Assembly (NCBI GenBank): GCA_029834535.1 | Contig: JAQMWT010000136.1 | Coordinates: 1 to 64,000, forward strand | Direction: 5' to 3' | Source: Chrysophaeum taylorii | Taxonomy: Eukaryota > Sar > Pelagophyceae > Pelagomonadales > Pelagomonadaceae | Length of the DNA stretch: 64,000 nucleotides | Shown: positions 19,342 to 29,192 of the stretch, one piece after another | How positions within the stretch are numbered: position 1 is the first letter of the stretch | How the letters are laid out: every line of letters begins with the position of its first letter | The notes under the pieces: generated by a model | The model's input: the letters and a program-made list of their open reading frames with translations, nothing else | Told to the model about the DNA's origin: nothing | Databases searched by the model: none | Translations under genes and position numbers: made by a program

Positions 19342-19910
19342 TACCTTAACCTACAAGTGCAATGAAGGGCCGCCTATATATAACGTGGCTACGTAGCTAC
19401 GGCACCGTCGCCGGCCTCGTCTTTGGTGCCTTCGGTGTGGCCAGCGTGGCGTGCCACTTTCCCAAACGCGCGCGCTCTGGGACCGCGCGTCGCTGCGCGA
19501 AGAACCTGGGTTGTGGAAAGCGGCAGCGCCAACTTCACACTGAGGGAGGCAGCAAAGGCGGCCCCAAAAAAAAAGGTCGCCGCATCTATACCGCGAGTGG
19601 GGGGATCGCCAACGCATTGGGCCGGGCGCGCTGTGCCCTCACCGCCCCCGTCAGGCACATCCCTCTTACCCCACAACAACAAAACCACGTGCGTACACCC
19701 CCCCTCCTAGCAGTGAGTCAGTCTTTAAATGTCCGACTGCTAAGAGGGGGGGGGTGTGTGTGGGGAGTCAGTCAGTCGACCGTTATTAAAGAAGAAGAAG
19801 ATGAGCTCCCCCCTCTAATACCTTAATAACCTACAAGTGTCAGAGATCATTCATTATTGGAGGAGGGTGCTGAGTATGTTCTCGATATTTTTTCATCAAA
19901 GTGTGGGTTG
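19342..19910. repeat. Spacer with flanking direct repeats, an inverted repeat and a dispersed-repeat fragment
   Basis: A near-identical 22 bp direct repeat (taccttaa, then cctacaagtg) flanks the spacer, at 19341-19361 and about 19818-19840. Between them is a roughly 20 bp inverted repeat: arms 19695-19714 and 19736-19758, tagcagt joined to C/G runs. The stretch 19391-19474 resembles 23199-23284. No gene is supported. It may be a small non-autonomous insertion. Confidence 0.45.
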
Positions 19911-21530
19911 ATGTCTAGCGGGTTCGCGTCGTGCACCCCAGCGTTGGAGGGGAGCCGGCTCGGGGCGTACCTCGCGTGCGGGCTGGAGGCGCTCCTGGGG
20001 GAGTCGACGTCGAGCGTGGACTATCTGATCGAGGAGGAGGAGCGGGAATCTAGTGGTCCGGCGTCGACGAACTGGCTCGTGGCGAAGGGTCCTAAAGCGC
20101 TCCAGCGGCCGATAATATTTAATCAGAAAAGCTTCGACGAGTTCAAGTCGATGGCGACGCGGTCGAGCGACGTGCTGGTAGCGGGGTACCCGAGGTGCGG
20201 AACGTCTTGGGCCCACTCGATAGTGTTCTTCTTGATCCGGAGCGACGCGGACGGAACCTGGTCGGCAGACCCGTCGAGGACGATCGGTGGTCGCGGACCG
20301 GTGTACTGCGAGTCGCGGTCCTCGTCCCGATGGAATGTCGAATCGATAATTCGGCAAACGTCGCCGCGCGTGCTCACGACGCACGCGCGGCCGGCCAATT
20401 GGCCCGCGGTCGTCGCCGCGGGCGGCAAGGTTGTGGTTATCATTCGAGACCCGCGGGACGCGCTCGTGTCGAGCTTCTTCCGAATCAAGGAGATCGCCGA
20501 CGAGATGCGAAGCTTCGAGAACGTCGACGGTCGGATAGGGGCGTGCGCGACGGCCTGCGCCAGACAGACGCTCGAGAAGGTGTTCGAGGACTTCAACGAC
20601 GACGGCAGTCACAAGGACGTATTCACGTACTTGATGGACGAGGTCGACGACGAGGTCCCGACAAAGAAACGTCCCAACGCGCGTTTTTACTCGGACTGGT
20701 ACACGTGGCACGACGAGGCGACGCGGTTGGCGGGCGACGTCGCCAAGTTTGTCGCCTACGAAGACCTTCACGAAGACCCCCACGCCGTCGTCAGGGAGAT
20801 CGCGCGGTATCTGGAGGTCCCCTGTTCCCAGCGGAAACTCGACCGATGCGTCGACTATGCCTCCTTCTCGGCCGTTCACGGTCGCGGCGACCCTTCGTGT
20901 CGCAAGGGCATCGTCGGCGACCACCGCATCTACCTTACCAAGGAACACTGGGACGCGATGGCCACCAAGGCGATCCGCCACATTGCCCCCATGCCCCCCA
21001 TGGACCCTCTTTCTACCCGCTTGGCCGCCGAGCTTCCGCTCGCCGTCCCTCCGATCTACAAGGAAAGGATACTTCCCCGCGACCCGGCGACCCCCGCGCC
21101 GCCGCCGAGGTCCGACGTCCTCCTCCTCGCGACCGCCACGCCCGAGAAGCGTAATGGCCGCCCGCGTCCTTCGGGTGGGCCGTCGCCACCCAACCCCCCT
21201 TCCTCGGTCTCCCCCGAATCCCGGAAGTCGATCTCGGGTTCGGCAAAGGCGGCGCTCCGCATCCCTGGTCGCTCTTCCTCCCGGACCTCGCCGACGACGA
21301 CCGGCCCCAGCGCCAGCGCCAGCGCCAGCGCCAGCGCCAGCGCCAGCGCCCGCGCCCGCGGGGGGGATCCCCAACGGCTCTTCAGAAACAAGGTCCCTGC
21401 CATCCGCCTCCGCCCCTCCACGACTGGGCCGCCCGCCCAGCACCCCCCGGTCAAGCCTTCCCCAACAAAGAAAACAACAACAACAACAACAAAGAGGTCC
21501 GCGACACCCCCCCGCGCCCCCCCCCGCTGA
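19911..21530 (+). CDS. Sulfotransferase (PAPS-dependent), with low-complexity C-terminus
   Basis: 539 aa, transferring sulfate from PAPS to an acceptor hydroxyl or amine. ATG at 19911 (the open frame upstream begins with TTG). PAPS-binding motifs of cytosolic-type sulfotransferases are all present: Gly-Tyr-Pro-Arg-Cys-Gly-Thr-Ser-Trp (5'-phosphosulfate loop, residues 92-100); Ile-Ile-Arg-Asp-Pro-Arg-Asp-Ala (3'-phosphate site, about 177-184); Arg-Lys-Gly-Ile-Val-Gly-Asp-His (330-337). The likely catalytic His lies in Thr-Thr-His-Ala-Arg. The catalytic domain ends near residue 365. The last 170 residues are Pro/Ser/Ala-rich, including an (agcgcc)n microsatellite encoding Ser-Ala repeats, and may be untranslated or a real extension. 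No clear signal peptide. Possible acceptors include lipids or small molecules; not determinable here. Confidence 0.88.
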   Translation: MSSGFASCTPALEGSRLGAYLACGLEALLGESTSSVDYLIEEEERESSGPASTNWLVAKGPKALQRPIIFNQKSFDEFKSMATRSSDVLVAGYPRCGTSWAHSIVFFLIRSDADGTWSADPSRTIGGRGPVYCESRSSSRWNVESIIRQTSPRVLTTHARPANWPAVVAAGGKVVVIIRDPRDALVSSFFRIKEIADEMRSFENVDGRIGACATACARQTLEKVFEDFNDDGSHKDVFTYLMDEVDDEVPTKKRPNARFYSDWYTWHDEATRLAGDVAKFVAYEDLHEDPHAVVREIARYLEVPCSQRKLDRCVDYASFSAVHGRGDPSCRKGIVGDHRIYLTKEHWDAMATKAIRHIAPMPPMDPLSTRLAAELPLAVPPIYKERILPRDPATPAPPPRSDVLLLATATPEKRNGRPRPSGGPSPPNPPSSVSPESRKSISGSAKAALRIPGRSSSRTSPTTTGPSASASASASASASARARGGDPQRLFRNKVPAIRLRPSTTGPPAQHPPVKPSPTKKTTTTTTKRSATPPRAPPR

Positions 21531-24342
21531 GACAGACGTCCTACTCACTCTTCTTCTTCTTACCTCTCAGCAGCAGGTACCGCGTCGTCGCCGTACGCGG
21601 TTTTTATTTTTTTTCTTCGGGGGTGGGGGATGACTGCAGCATCAAGGAGGCCTCAGGAGCGGCCTCATCTGAAGAAGCCCCAGGGGCACGAGGCTGAGCC
21701 ACCCTCCTCCCTATCGCTGGTCACGAGGAAGGCCTGACGGCCGGTTCGAGCAAGGGCAGCCCGATCGATCGACGCAGGCCCCTGAGAAAATGTCACGTTC
21801 CGAGGCGGTCGGTCGGCTGGTCTCCTCGCGCCTCCAGATTGTGTATCACGGCCAACTCGAAAGGAAACGCCAACAACCGGGTCGGTCCACTCGGGGGCCA
21901 TCGTCGCTTCCGGGCAGGCGCACCCGCTCCGTCTTCGCACGAGCACCGTTGCCACCCGAGGGTCTGAGCGACCGAGCGAGCGAGCTTGGGGCCACTCAGC
22001 GGCCCCGCAGCGTCGACCGACGACCGTCGCGCTCCAGCCGCTCGCTCGCGCGATTCCTTTGTGGCTCACGCGACGATGTGCCGAACGCACTGCGTCGCCG
22101 GCCCCACTAGCCACGACCTTCGGCACCGCGGCGGCCTCGATCTCGCCTTCGGCGGCGTCGCCGCCTTCATACCTAGCGTGCGCGCGCACCGAGGAACGAC
22201 GACGGCGTACGCAGAACGAACACGAGCATTCATTGACGACAAACTTTTCGTACGCTTCCACCAACGCGCGTCGACGACATCCTGTGCGCGAGAAACAAAT
22301 GAAGGGGAGTGTGAGCGTGAGCGCGCTGGTGGGTTTCTACCCGGAAGATGCTTAGAAGGGCACCGACTCGAGCTCGGCGGGGGAGGCGGAAGCACGCCGC
22401 GGACGCTCTCGCGCTGGGCAGTCAAATAAATCGCGTCATGTCCAGGGCCGCTGCTGCACGATTGTGGAAGCCGTCGCCCTTAAAGAGGTCCGAGTGCGCG
22501 GCGCCGCCGCGGCCGCCGAACGCCGAGGGCCACTACGGATTCCGCCAACACGCGGGCGCGTAGGCGTGGGCTGTCCGTACAGGCTATCGACCGAGACTCG
22601 GTGCGTCTTGTCAATCACGCGCGCGCGCGCGATGCCGAAGACATTCCATCTCGAATGTGGCGACGAACTGGTCAATGCCGTCGTAGCTTCTGGCACTTGT
22701 CTGGTCGGATTTCAAGCTCCTGACACACCGTCATTATCGTCGTCCGTGGAGAAAGACGGCGGCGTCGCCGCGGGGTGCGACCTTTGACTGTCTGAACTCA
22801 TACATTCGGACCACACGAGAAGTCTGGCGCGTCTAACTCGACACCGCGAGCGGCACAATATATCGGCGCCGCTACGTTAAATGCGAGAAGAGCGTGGCGC
22901 TTTGCCTACCCATCCTTCTGCCGTCGGGGCTGGGAACCATGCCTAAAATCGCATCCCAGGGCCCACAACGAGACGTTCTGGAGCAAGGACAGGCGGTGGC
23001 GAGGCCCGTCGCCTTCATCCACGCCTACGCTTCTGCCGGCGCCAGTACCAATGCTATCCTTTCTTTAAGCGGCGCGGGTAATAGTGTCTTAGCCCTGAAT
23101 GAATGCCCTCGCCTTTCGACAAGCGCGCCGCGCACGTCCACGACAACTAAATTTGCCACGCTTATCCTCGAGACTCTGGCGCCGTCGAGCAGCGCTCGCG
23201 TAGCTACGGTACCGTCGTTGGCCACGTCTTCGGAGCCTTCGGCGAGGTCAGCGAGGTGTGCCACAAGCTTGCACACATCTGCGCGTCACGGATCTCTGAG
23301 CGGAGTTGAAGCGACGGCGGCTCCGCCAACCTCACCGGGGCCACTACGGCCCAGCTTCGCGAGTGGGGCCTCGCAGTTGCCTTGGTCCGTGCTCGATGGT
23401 GCGCCCGCGTCACGTAGCCGCCGCCGCCGCCGCCTCGAATAGCTAGCCCGGTATCTTGGTCGAACCCTCGCCACACGCCAAAAGCAAGGCGCTTGACACC
23501 GTCGCACGCACGAACGTGAACGTGCGGGACACGTTCTCCCTGCGAGGGCCAACCCCTCTCCTCTCTCCGACTGAACTCCGCATCTCGGCGGAGGCTAAAC
23601 GCCGAGAGTACGCACGAAAATTCTACCTGGTCGGCTCCCCCAGAAGAAGAAGAACCTCGCGGTGGTAACCAACCCAAACTTGGTCGGTCGTCGAGCGACT
23701 GGCAAAATTCGCGATGAAGGAGGAGGAGTGGGTGTCGCGATTTCGGTACGCGGTGATCGAGGCCGGGCTTAGGCGAACCGCGACGGCGGAGCACCTCGCC
23801 TCGGAGAATATGGGAGCAAGACGTACGTGTTTGAAAGGGGGTGTGACGGAGCGCTCGGAGCGTGCGCGCGTGCTACGACGAGGGCCGCAGCATCAACCGC
23901 GGACTCGGCCCGATCGAGCTCGGGGCCGGGGCAACGCAGAAGAGAATCTAGCATTAGTGGCGTGGACGCTCGAAACTTCGCAGACGACGACGAATTTCGC
24001 GAGATGATGGTCCTCCGTCGCGCAATGGTCGATCGAGGGCTTCGATCTGCACCCAGCACGGCGCTGCGGGAGCACCGAAGACGCACGGACTGCCCATTCA
24101 CTTGCTGCTCGGCACAGCCAGGACATATTGTTGTCGTCTGTCTGGTCCCAGGGGTAGGATACCCACTGGCACCCCAAACCTCCGACGAGCACCCTGCGTG
24201 CTCACAACCCCTCGCATTCCCCGTCTTCTGCCTTTTAATAATAAGTACGCGCTGGTCGAGAGAGATTGAGGGCGCAGCCCTACATTAGATTGCATAGAGG
24301 GTAAAGTTTCCAAGAGGAAGAGAGACAGACGAACATCTCTCG
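21531..24342. other. Long gene-poor spacer with repeat-like decayed sequence
   Basis: Many short ORFs with shifting frames on both strands. The stretch 23199-23284 matches 19391-19474, and the plus-strand frames around it read like scattered pieces of a protein (Phe-Gly-Ala-Phe-Gly-Glu-Val), suggesting a decayed retroelement. An ATG at 23714 opens 97 codons of protein-like text, then loses frame; I could not make a gene from it. Nothing else recognised. Confidence 0.45.
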
Positions 24343-24834
24343 ATGAAGGCTGGCTCGTTGACCGCCAAGGGCTCGGAGAAGGGTCGGTACGAGTTCCGGC
24401 ACAAGGGTGAGCTCGTGTACGAGTGGGAGCAGACGCTCGAAGAGGTGAATCTGTACGTCCGGCCGCCCGAGGGTGTCACGAGCGACATGATCGAGTGTCG
24501 CATTAGTCCAAGCCGCGTGACGCTGGGCCTCTGCGGAAATCCCCCCTTCCTCGACGAGAAAACGTTCGGTCCCGTGGTGGCCGACGAGAGCTACTGGACC
24601 CTGGCCGACGGGGAGCTCACGATATTTCTTCAGAAGGTGAGAAAGGCGGAAACGTGGGAGGCGGCGCTCGTCGGACGCGGCACGGTCGACCCCTTTACCA
24701 AGCAGGAAATCCAGAAGGAAATGATGCTCGAGCGCTTCCAAGAGGAAAATCCAGGCTTTGATTTCCGCGGGGCCGAGTTCAACGGCGCTGTCCCGGACCC
24801 CCGCGAGTTTATGGACGGCGTTAAGTACCGCTAA
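24343..24834 (+). CDS. NudC domain-containing protein, NudCD2-like
   Basis: 163 aa, about the size of NudCD2, a small Hsp90 co-chaperone linked to dynein regulator LIS1. The CS domain starts at about residue 20 (Tyr-Glu-Trp-Glu-Gln-Thr-Leu-Glu-Glu-Val), runs through Cys-Arg-Ile-Ser-Pro and ends with Tyr-Trp-Thr-Leu-Ala-Asp-Gly-Glu-Leu-Thr-Ile. This is the strand order of NudC-type CS domains. The C-terminal 40 residues contain a Gln-Lys-Glu-Met-Met-Leu-Glu-Arg-Phe-Gln-Glu-Glu-Asn-Pro-Gly-Phe-Asp-Phe motif, characteristic of NudCD2. It is convergent with the LRR/WW gene and overlaps it by 14 bp at the stop codons. Confidence 0.85.
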   Translation: MKAGSLTAKGSEKGRYEFRHKGELVYEWEQTLEEVNLYVRPPEGVTSDMIECRISPSRVTLGLCGNPPFLDEKTFGPVVADESYWTLADGELTIFLQKVRKAETWEAALVGRGTVDPFTKQEIQKEMMLERFQEENPGFDFRGAEFNGAVPDPREFMDGVKYR

Positions 24835-27800
24835 TAATACCGCGGAGGAATCGCCACCTTCCCTGGGGCTTTTTCTTCAGCAAGTGGGCCTTCCGCGCCA
24901 TCAGGGTCAGTTCCACTCGAGTGTATTGTTTTGTCGGGTCGAACCCCACGGCGGAAGCCTCGTCCTTCTCTTCTTCTTCTTTTGGTTTTTCTTCTTCGAG
25001 CGCACTAGGGGGGGGCGCGCCCTGCTGGGCGGCGGCACGCTGTTTCTCGAGGACGCGTCTGCGCCGGGCTCGCGCCCGCTCCTGGGCGACCTCCACCTCT
25101 CGTCGTCGCCGCTCCTCGACCTCCGTCTCGCTCACGCCCGGCAAGTAAGCCTCCGCGGGGTCCCACTCTTCTAGCGCCGGCGCTTCCTCCGCCTCCACGC
25201 TCGGCTCCATCATCGAACTTGTCTCTTCGTCCTCACCCTCATCCACCGCCACCAGCAGCCCGTGCCCCCCCTCCTCCTCCTCCTCCTCGGACTCGGACTC
25301 GGACTCGGACTCGGGGGGTGTGTCGAGGTCCTCGTCTGAGACGGGGTTGACGACGGCCTTGGCTTGGTCTGCGAGGACCTGGTCGACTTGGGCCTGGTCG
25401 GTGCGCATCCCCTCCGGAATGCGGAGGGTCGAAGGGAGGAGGTCGTCGAGCTGCGGCTCGTCCCATACGACGACGCCCGTGTCGACGCGAGTCCAATATA
25501 TTTGGTCCGTCCACACGTCTTCGACCTTCTCGTATTTCGCGAGGTTCCAGCGTGCCAGTTCGAGCGCCGCCGCGCAGTCGGCCGCGGCCTGGAGCTCGTC
25601 GGCCCTCGAGGTCCAGCGGTCCTTTTCGCGGCGGCGCTTTTCGCGCCTCGCGTGGCGCTTCCACGCGAGAAATACGTCGCGCGCGGCCAACCCCGCCCAG
25701 CTCGCGGCAATCTTCCGCATCTTCGCGTGCTCCTCGCGAACGAGCTTTTCGGCCTGTTTGACCTGTTTGGCCGCGTACCTGTTGACGAGGTCCACCTCGA
25801 GCTCCTCGGTGAGCTCCTCGAGTTCCCGGGCGTCCGAGCTTTTATGGAAAAGATTGACGCCGCCGGCGGCGAAAAACGACGACGACGACTCCGTCGCGAC
25901 TCGAGACTTTTCGAGCGCAGCCTCCAGTTCGCGGTCGAGTGCCTCGAGCAACGCGTCTTCGGGCGGGTTGGCGATCGTTTGTATAACGCGGTCGATCTCG
26001 GCTCTCACCTTGTCGCGCGCGTAGCCGTCGAGCGCTTCCTCGCGCGGTTCGAGGTCGTCGCGCAGACGCCCGTACGCCGCTTCTTCGTTTTGTCGTCGTT
26101 GGGCCCGGAGTGCGGCCCGACGCTGTTCGAACTTGGCTCGAATCTGCCGCGCGGCGTTGGTAGTTTTGGCCGCCCTGTCGCTCTCCCAGCGCCGTCGGCG
26201 CCGCGCTGCCATCTCCGTCCGCGCCCGCTCGCGGGCTTGGACGCGAAACGTCGCGATACCTTCTTCAGATTGGGCGAACTCGCGCGCGGCGAGCCGCGCC
26301 TCCTCGATCGCCTGGTCTACGGCCAGTCGCTCTCGCCGCCGTCGTTCCCTCTCGATTTTTTCGCGCTGGAGCACGACGCGCATCTTGACCAACGTCGCTT
26401 CCCGCTCGCACATCCAGCCGGGCGCCGGCGGGACGCAGACCCTGCGGTTTCCGCGCGCGTCGACGCACGCGCACCGTCGAAAGTACGTCCTCGCGTTCTC
26501 GATTTGGACGCACCCCTCGGCATCCCTGTAGGTCCGGAGCACCTTTTCGACCTCCTCGCGCGCGTACGGCAAGCACGTCGCGCGCCCCGCGCGAGCTCGA
26601 TTTTCGTCCCACGTTTCGCGCAAAGCGGGCAGCGCGCGCTCCCAGAAGTTGTCCGCGACGACGGCGTACCACGACGCTCCGTCTTTCGAGACGTCGGGCT
26701 CGAAGAATGCTGGCGAACACACGCGGGGCTTGGCTTCGACGATTTGCTCCATGATGTCTTGGAACGCGGTCACGATTCGGTGCTCGCGGACGAACAACGC
26801 GCGCTTCTGGCGCCGTCGAAACCACTCGCGCACCGCCGCCGCCCCCTGGACGAGCTTGTCCTGCGTCGGGTACATCATACCCGTGTTGCCCTCCATGTGC
26901 AGCGATTCGAGGGACGTCAGCAAAAAGAAGTTCCACGGCAGCACGGCGAGCGGCTTGTTGTGGTCGAGCCGCAGCTCGCGGAGCCGGGTCATAAGCGCGA
27001 CGCTCTCCGGAATCTCGGTGATCTCGTTCGCGCACAAACTCAACCGCGTGATCGACCGCGAGTCGCCGATGCAGTTTGGGATCTGCCGCAGCTTGTTGTC
27101 GTTGGCCGACAAAAATTCGAGCACCTCGATCTGGAAGACGCACCGCGGGAGCGAGACGAGTTGATTCGAGTTTATCGAGACGACCTTGCACGCGAGTCGC
27201 GCCAACGTCTCCGGGAGTCGCCGGAGCCTGTTGCAGTCCAACACGAGCCGATCCAGCCTCGTCAGATTCCCAAAGCTCGGCGGGAGCGTCTGCAGCCGGT
27301 TCGTCGCGATCTGCAGGTCGACGAGCTTTCCGAGGTCCCCGATTTTCGGCGGAAGCTCGACGAGTCGATTCCGGAGCACGTTGAGACTCGTCAGCCGGGC
27401 GAGGCTGCAGATCGACTCGGGCAGCTTCGTCAGATCATTAGACGGCAACGCCAGCGTCGTGAGCGACGTCACCGTCTTCCCGAGGCGACCGGGCAGTTCC
27501 TCGAGCCCGCGGGCGGCGAGCCGGAGCGCGATCAGCTCGCGCCCTCGGAAGCGCTCGGGAAACGAATAAACGTAAGGGTGTATTCCTCTTCTTCCGAAAA
27601 AAAATGCCTTGTTGCTCAAGTTCAGTTCCCCAGATTTCGCCGCGAACCGAAACGCCTCGGCCCACGCCTGCTCGTACTCGGCCTCTTCGAGCCTCGCGGC
27701 TTCCGCTCGAGCGGAGACCGTTTCGTCGGCGCGCCGCGACCGCGCGCCGTCGACGAGCCGCCGCCGCTCGTATTTGGCGTCTACTACGTCGTGGCTCGCC

Positions 27801-28096
27801 GCACTCTGTTGTGCCCGTCTCTTCTTCGCCCGTTCCTGCTCCGCGTCGGCTGGTTGGAGCAGCGGCAAATCGCCGCCGCCGCCGCCACCCGGACGTGCCC
27901 ACGTCGAGTATCCCTCGCCGCGGTGAACGTAGTAGAATTGACCCGAAGCTGGATCCAGATATTTCGTAAACTCGTGGTACTCTATGAGGAGGTACTGGCG
28001 CCGGCGTTCCCGCCACCTTCGCTGGAGAGCGCCCAAGGCGCACGCATGCCCTACCGACAGTTGTTTTTTCGTCGTCATCATATCATCATCCATCAT
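24821..28096 (-). CDS. Large leucine-rich-repeat protein with two WW-type segments and coiled coils
   Basis: 1,091 aa. Two adjacent ATGs at the start; a short intergenic (88 bp) separates it from the divergent F-box gene. Residues about 45-70 form a WW-like unit: Asp-Pro-Ala-Ser-Gly-Gln-Phe-Tyr-Tyr-Val, then Ser-Thr-Trp-Ala-Arg-Pro. Leucine-rich repeats (about 10, 23-residue period, Leu-x-x-Leu-x-Leu-x-x-Asn) run from about 180 to 415, resembling Shoc2/Ras-suppressor-type LRRs. A long, highly charged Arg/Glu/Ala-rich region follows (about 570-860), partly coiled coil. A second WW-like segment lies near 875-905 (Trp-Thr-Arg-Val-Asp-Thr-Gly-Val-Val-Val-Trp-Asp-Glu-Pro). The tail is acidic with a Ser-Glu repeat. 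It may be a ciliary or cytoskeletal scaffold; function is inference. Confidence 0.85.
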   Translation of the reverse strand: MMDDDMMTTKKQLSVGHACALGALQRRWRERRRQYLLIEYHEFTKYLDPASGQFYYVHRGEGYSTWARPGGGGGGDLPLLQPADAEQERAKKRRAQQSAASHDVVDAKYERRRLVDGARSRRADETVSARAEAARLEEAEYEQAWAEAFRFAAKSGELNLSNKAFFFGRRGIHPYVYSFPERFRGRELIALRLAARGLEELPGRLGKTVTSLTTLALPSNDLTKLPESICSLARLTSLNVLRNRLVELPPKIGDLGKLVDLQIATNRLQTLPPSFGNLTRLDRLVLDCNRLRRLPETLARLACKVVSINSNQLVSLPRCVFQIEVLEFLSANDNKLRQIPNCIGDSRSITRLSLCANEITEIPESVALMTRLRELRLDHNKPLAVLPWNFFLLTSLESLHMEGNTGMMYPTQDKLVQGAAAVREWFRRRQKRALFVREHRIVTAFQDIMEQIVEAKPRVCSPAFFEPDVSKDGASWYAVVADNFWERALPALRETWDENRARAGRATCLPYAREEVEKVLRTYRDAEGCVQIENARTYFRRCACVDARGNRRVCVPPAPGWMCEREATLVKMRVVLQREKIERERRRRERLAVDQAIEEARLAAREFAQSEEGIATFRVQARERARTEMAARRRRRWESDRAAKTTNAARQIRAKFEQRRAALRAQRRQNEEAAYGRLRDDLEPREEALDGYARDKVRAEIDRVIQTIANPPEDALLEALDRELEAALEKSRVATESSSSFFAAGGVNLFHKSSDARELEELTEELEVDLVNRYAAKQVKQAEKLVREEHAKMRKIAASWAGLAARDVFLAWKRHARREKRRREKDRWTSRADELQAAADCAAALELARWNLAKYEKVEDVWTDQIYWTRVDTGVVVWDEPQLDDLLPSTLRIPEGMRTDQAQVDQVLADQAKAVVNPVSDEDLDTPPESESESESEEEEEEGGHGLLVAVDEGEDEETSSMMEPSVEAEEAPALEEWDPAEAYLPGVSETEVEERRRREVEVAQERARARRRRVLEKQRAAAQQGAPPPSALEEEKPKEEEEKDEASAVGFDPTKQYTRVELTLMARKAHLLKKKPQGRWRFLRGIISGT

Positions 28097-28184
28097 CTTT
28101 GGTGGTTTCCGAAGGTCCGTTCGACGGACGGAGGAGAAGAGCTAGCTCTCAAAGTGCCTCCTCCTCCTCTCTCTCTCAGAGACT

Positions 28185-29192
28185 ATGGCCAGCGGATACT
28201 GGGGCCACACCGTGCGTCGCGGGGAGGACTCGATCCTGGACCGCATGCGGCTCGAAGAACGGCGCGCCATCGCGCGTGCCGCAGGAAGGTCAATCGCAGA
28301 CATCGAAGAAGAATCCAATCTGGCAATGGCCTTGTCGGCGTCGTCGCCTGCCTTCGCTGTGGTTTCGCCCCCTCGCGAGGAAGAAGAAGAGGAGTCGTCC
28401 TCGCTGAGACCCCTGCTGGACGATGACGACGAATCGATGGAGCTAATGTCCGTCGATTCGTACGAAAGCCCCGGTATTTCCGGAGAAGCTGGCCGGTTGT
28501 CGATAGTTCCGGAAGAAGTTCTCGTTAGGGTTCTCGGTGCGCTCACGCCCGAGGCGGCCGCCGGCACCTCGACGGTGTGTCGCGTCTTCGCGCGCCTCGC
28601 GACGAGCGAAACCCTCTGCGAGACGCACTGTCGCCGCATCTTTTCGCGTTGCCGACCCGAGCGATGGCGCGGCTGGCGCGCGATGCTTTCTCGGCGCGCG
28701 AGGGTCCGCACGGGCGGCCTCTACGCCCTCCGCACCTCAAAGTGGCGCCAAGTCAAGCAAGACATGTTCATCCCCCAGGATTTGCTCGGAACCTTCCACA
28801 TTGAGGTCGTCTGGTGGCGCTTTTTCCGATTTTTTGAGGATGGTCGCGTCGCCTACTCCCTACTCAACACCGATACCCCCGTTGCCGCCGCGGCCCGCCT
28901 CCTCGACAACGCGAGAAGCCCAACTCCCAAACGAAAGCAGCAGCCCGACGTCGCGACCGCCTTCCTCGGAGATTACGCTGTCTCCAAGCGCGACCTCCAC
29001 TGCGTCGTCACGCTCCCGCACGCCCGTATGAACTTCGACTTCGCTATCGACGACCGCGGCCACCGCGGCCACTTCAACGCCCTTACTTTAAAATCCCACA
29101 CCCAGTCCGACGTCCAAGGCCGATTCCCCATCGACCACGCCCTCCCCGACCCCCATACCTTCTTCTTCACCACCATCCCCGCCTGGGCCTGA
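28185..29192 (+). CDS. F-box protein, FBXO9/Hrt3-like
   Basis: 335 aa, a probable substrate receptor of an SCF ubiquitin ligase. The N-terminal third is acidic with a poly-Glu run. The F-box lies at about residues 105-155 (Ile-Val-Pro-Glu-Glu-Val-Leu-Val-Arg-Val-Leu, then Val-Cys-Arg-Val-Phe-Ala-Arg-Leu-Ala). A conserved FBXO9-type segment follows: Trp-Arg-x-Met-Leu then Arg-Val-Arg-Thr-Gly-Gly-Leu-Tyr, and a Phe-Arg-Phe-Phe-Glu-Asp-Gly-Arg-Val motif like the Leu-Arg-Phe-Phe-Pro-Asp-Gly of FBXO9/Hrt3. No TPR is present, unlike human FBXO9. ATG at 28185 begins 88 bp from the divergent LRR gene start. Confidence 0.82.
   Translation: MASGYWGHTVRRGEDSILDRMRLEERRAIARAAGRSIADIEEESNLAMALSASSPAFAVVSPPREEEEEESSSLRPLLDDDDESMELMSVDSYESPGISGEAGRLSIVPEEVLVRVLGALTPEAAAGTSTVCRVFARLATSETLCETHCRRIFSRCRPERWRGWRAMLSRRARVRTGGLYALRTSKWRQVKQDMFIPQDLLGTFHIEVVWWRFFRFFEDGRVAYSLLNTDTPVAAAARLLDNARSPTPKRKQQPDVATAFLGDYAVSKRDLHCVVTLPHARMNFDFAIDDRGHRGHFNALTLKSHTQSDVQGRFPIDHALPDPHTFFFTTIPAWA

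Noticed and set aside
25364-28426. 1,020-codon plus-strand ORF opposite the LRR/WW gene
   Set aside because: Arg/Pro-rich antisense translation without motifs; the minus strand encodes clear LRRs.
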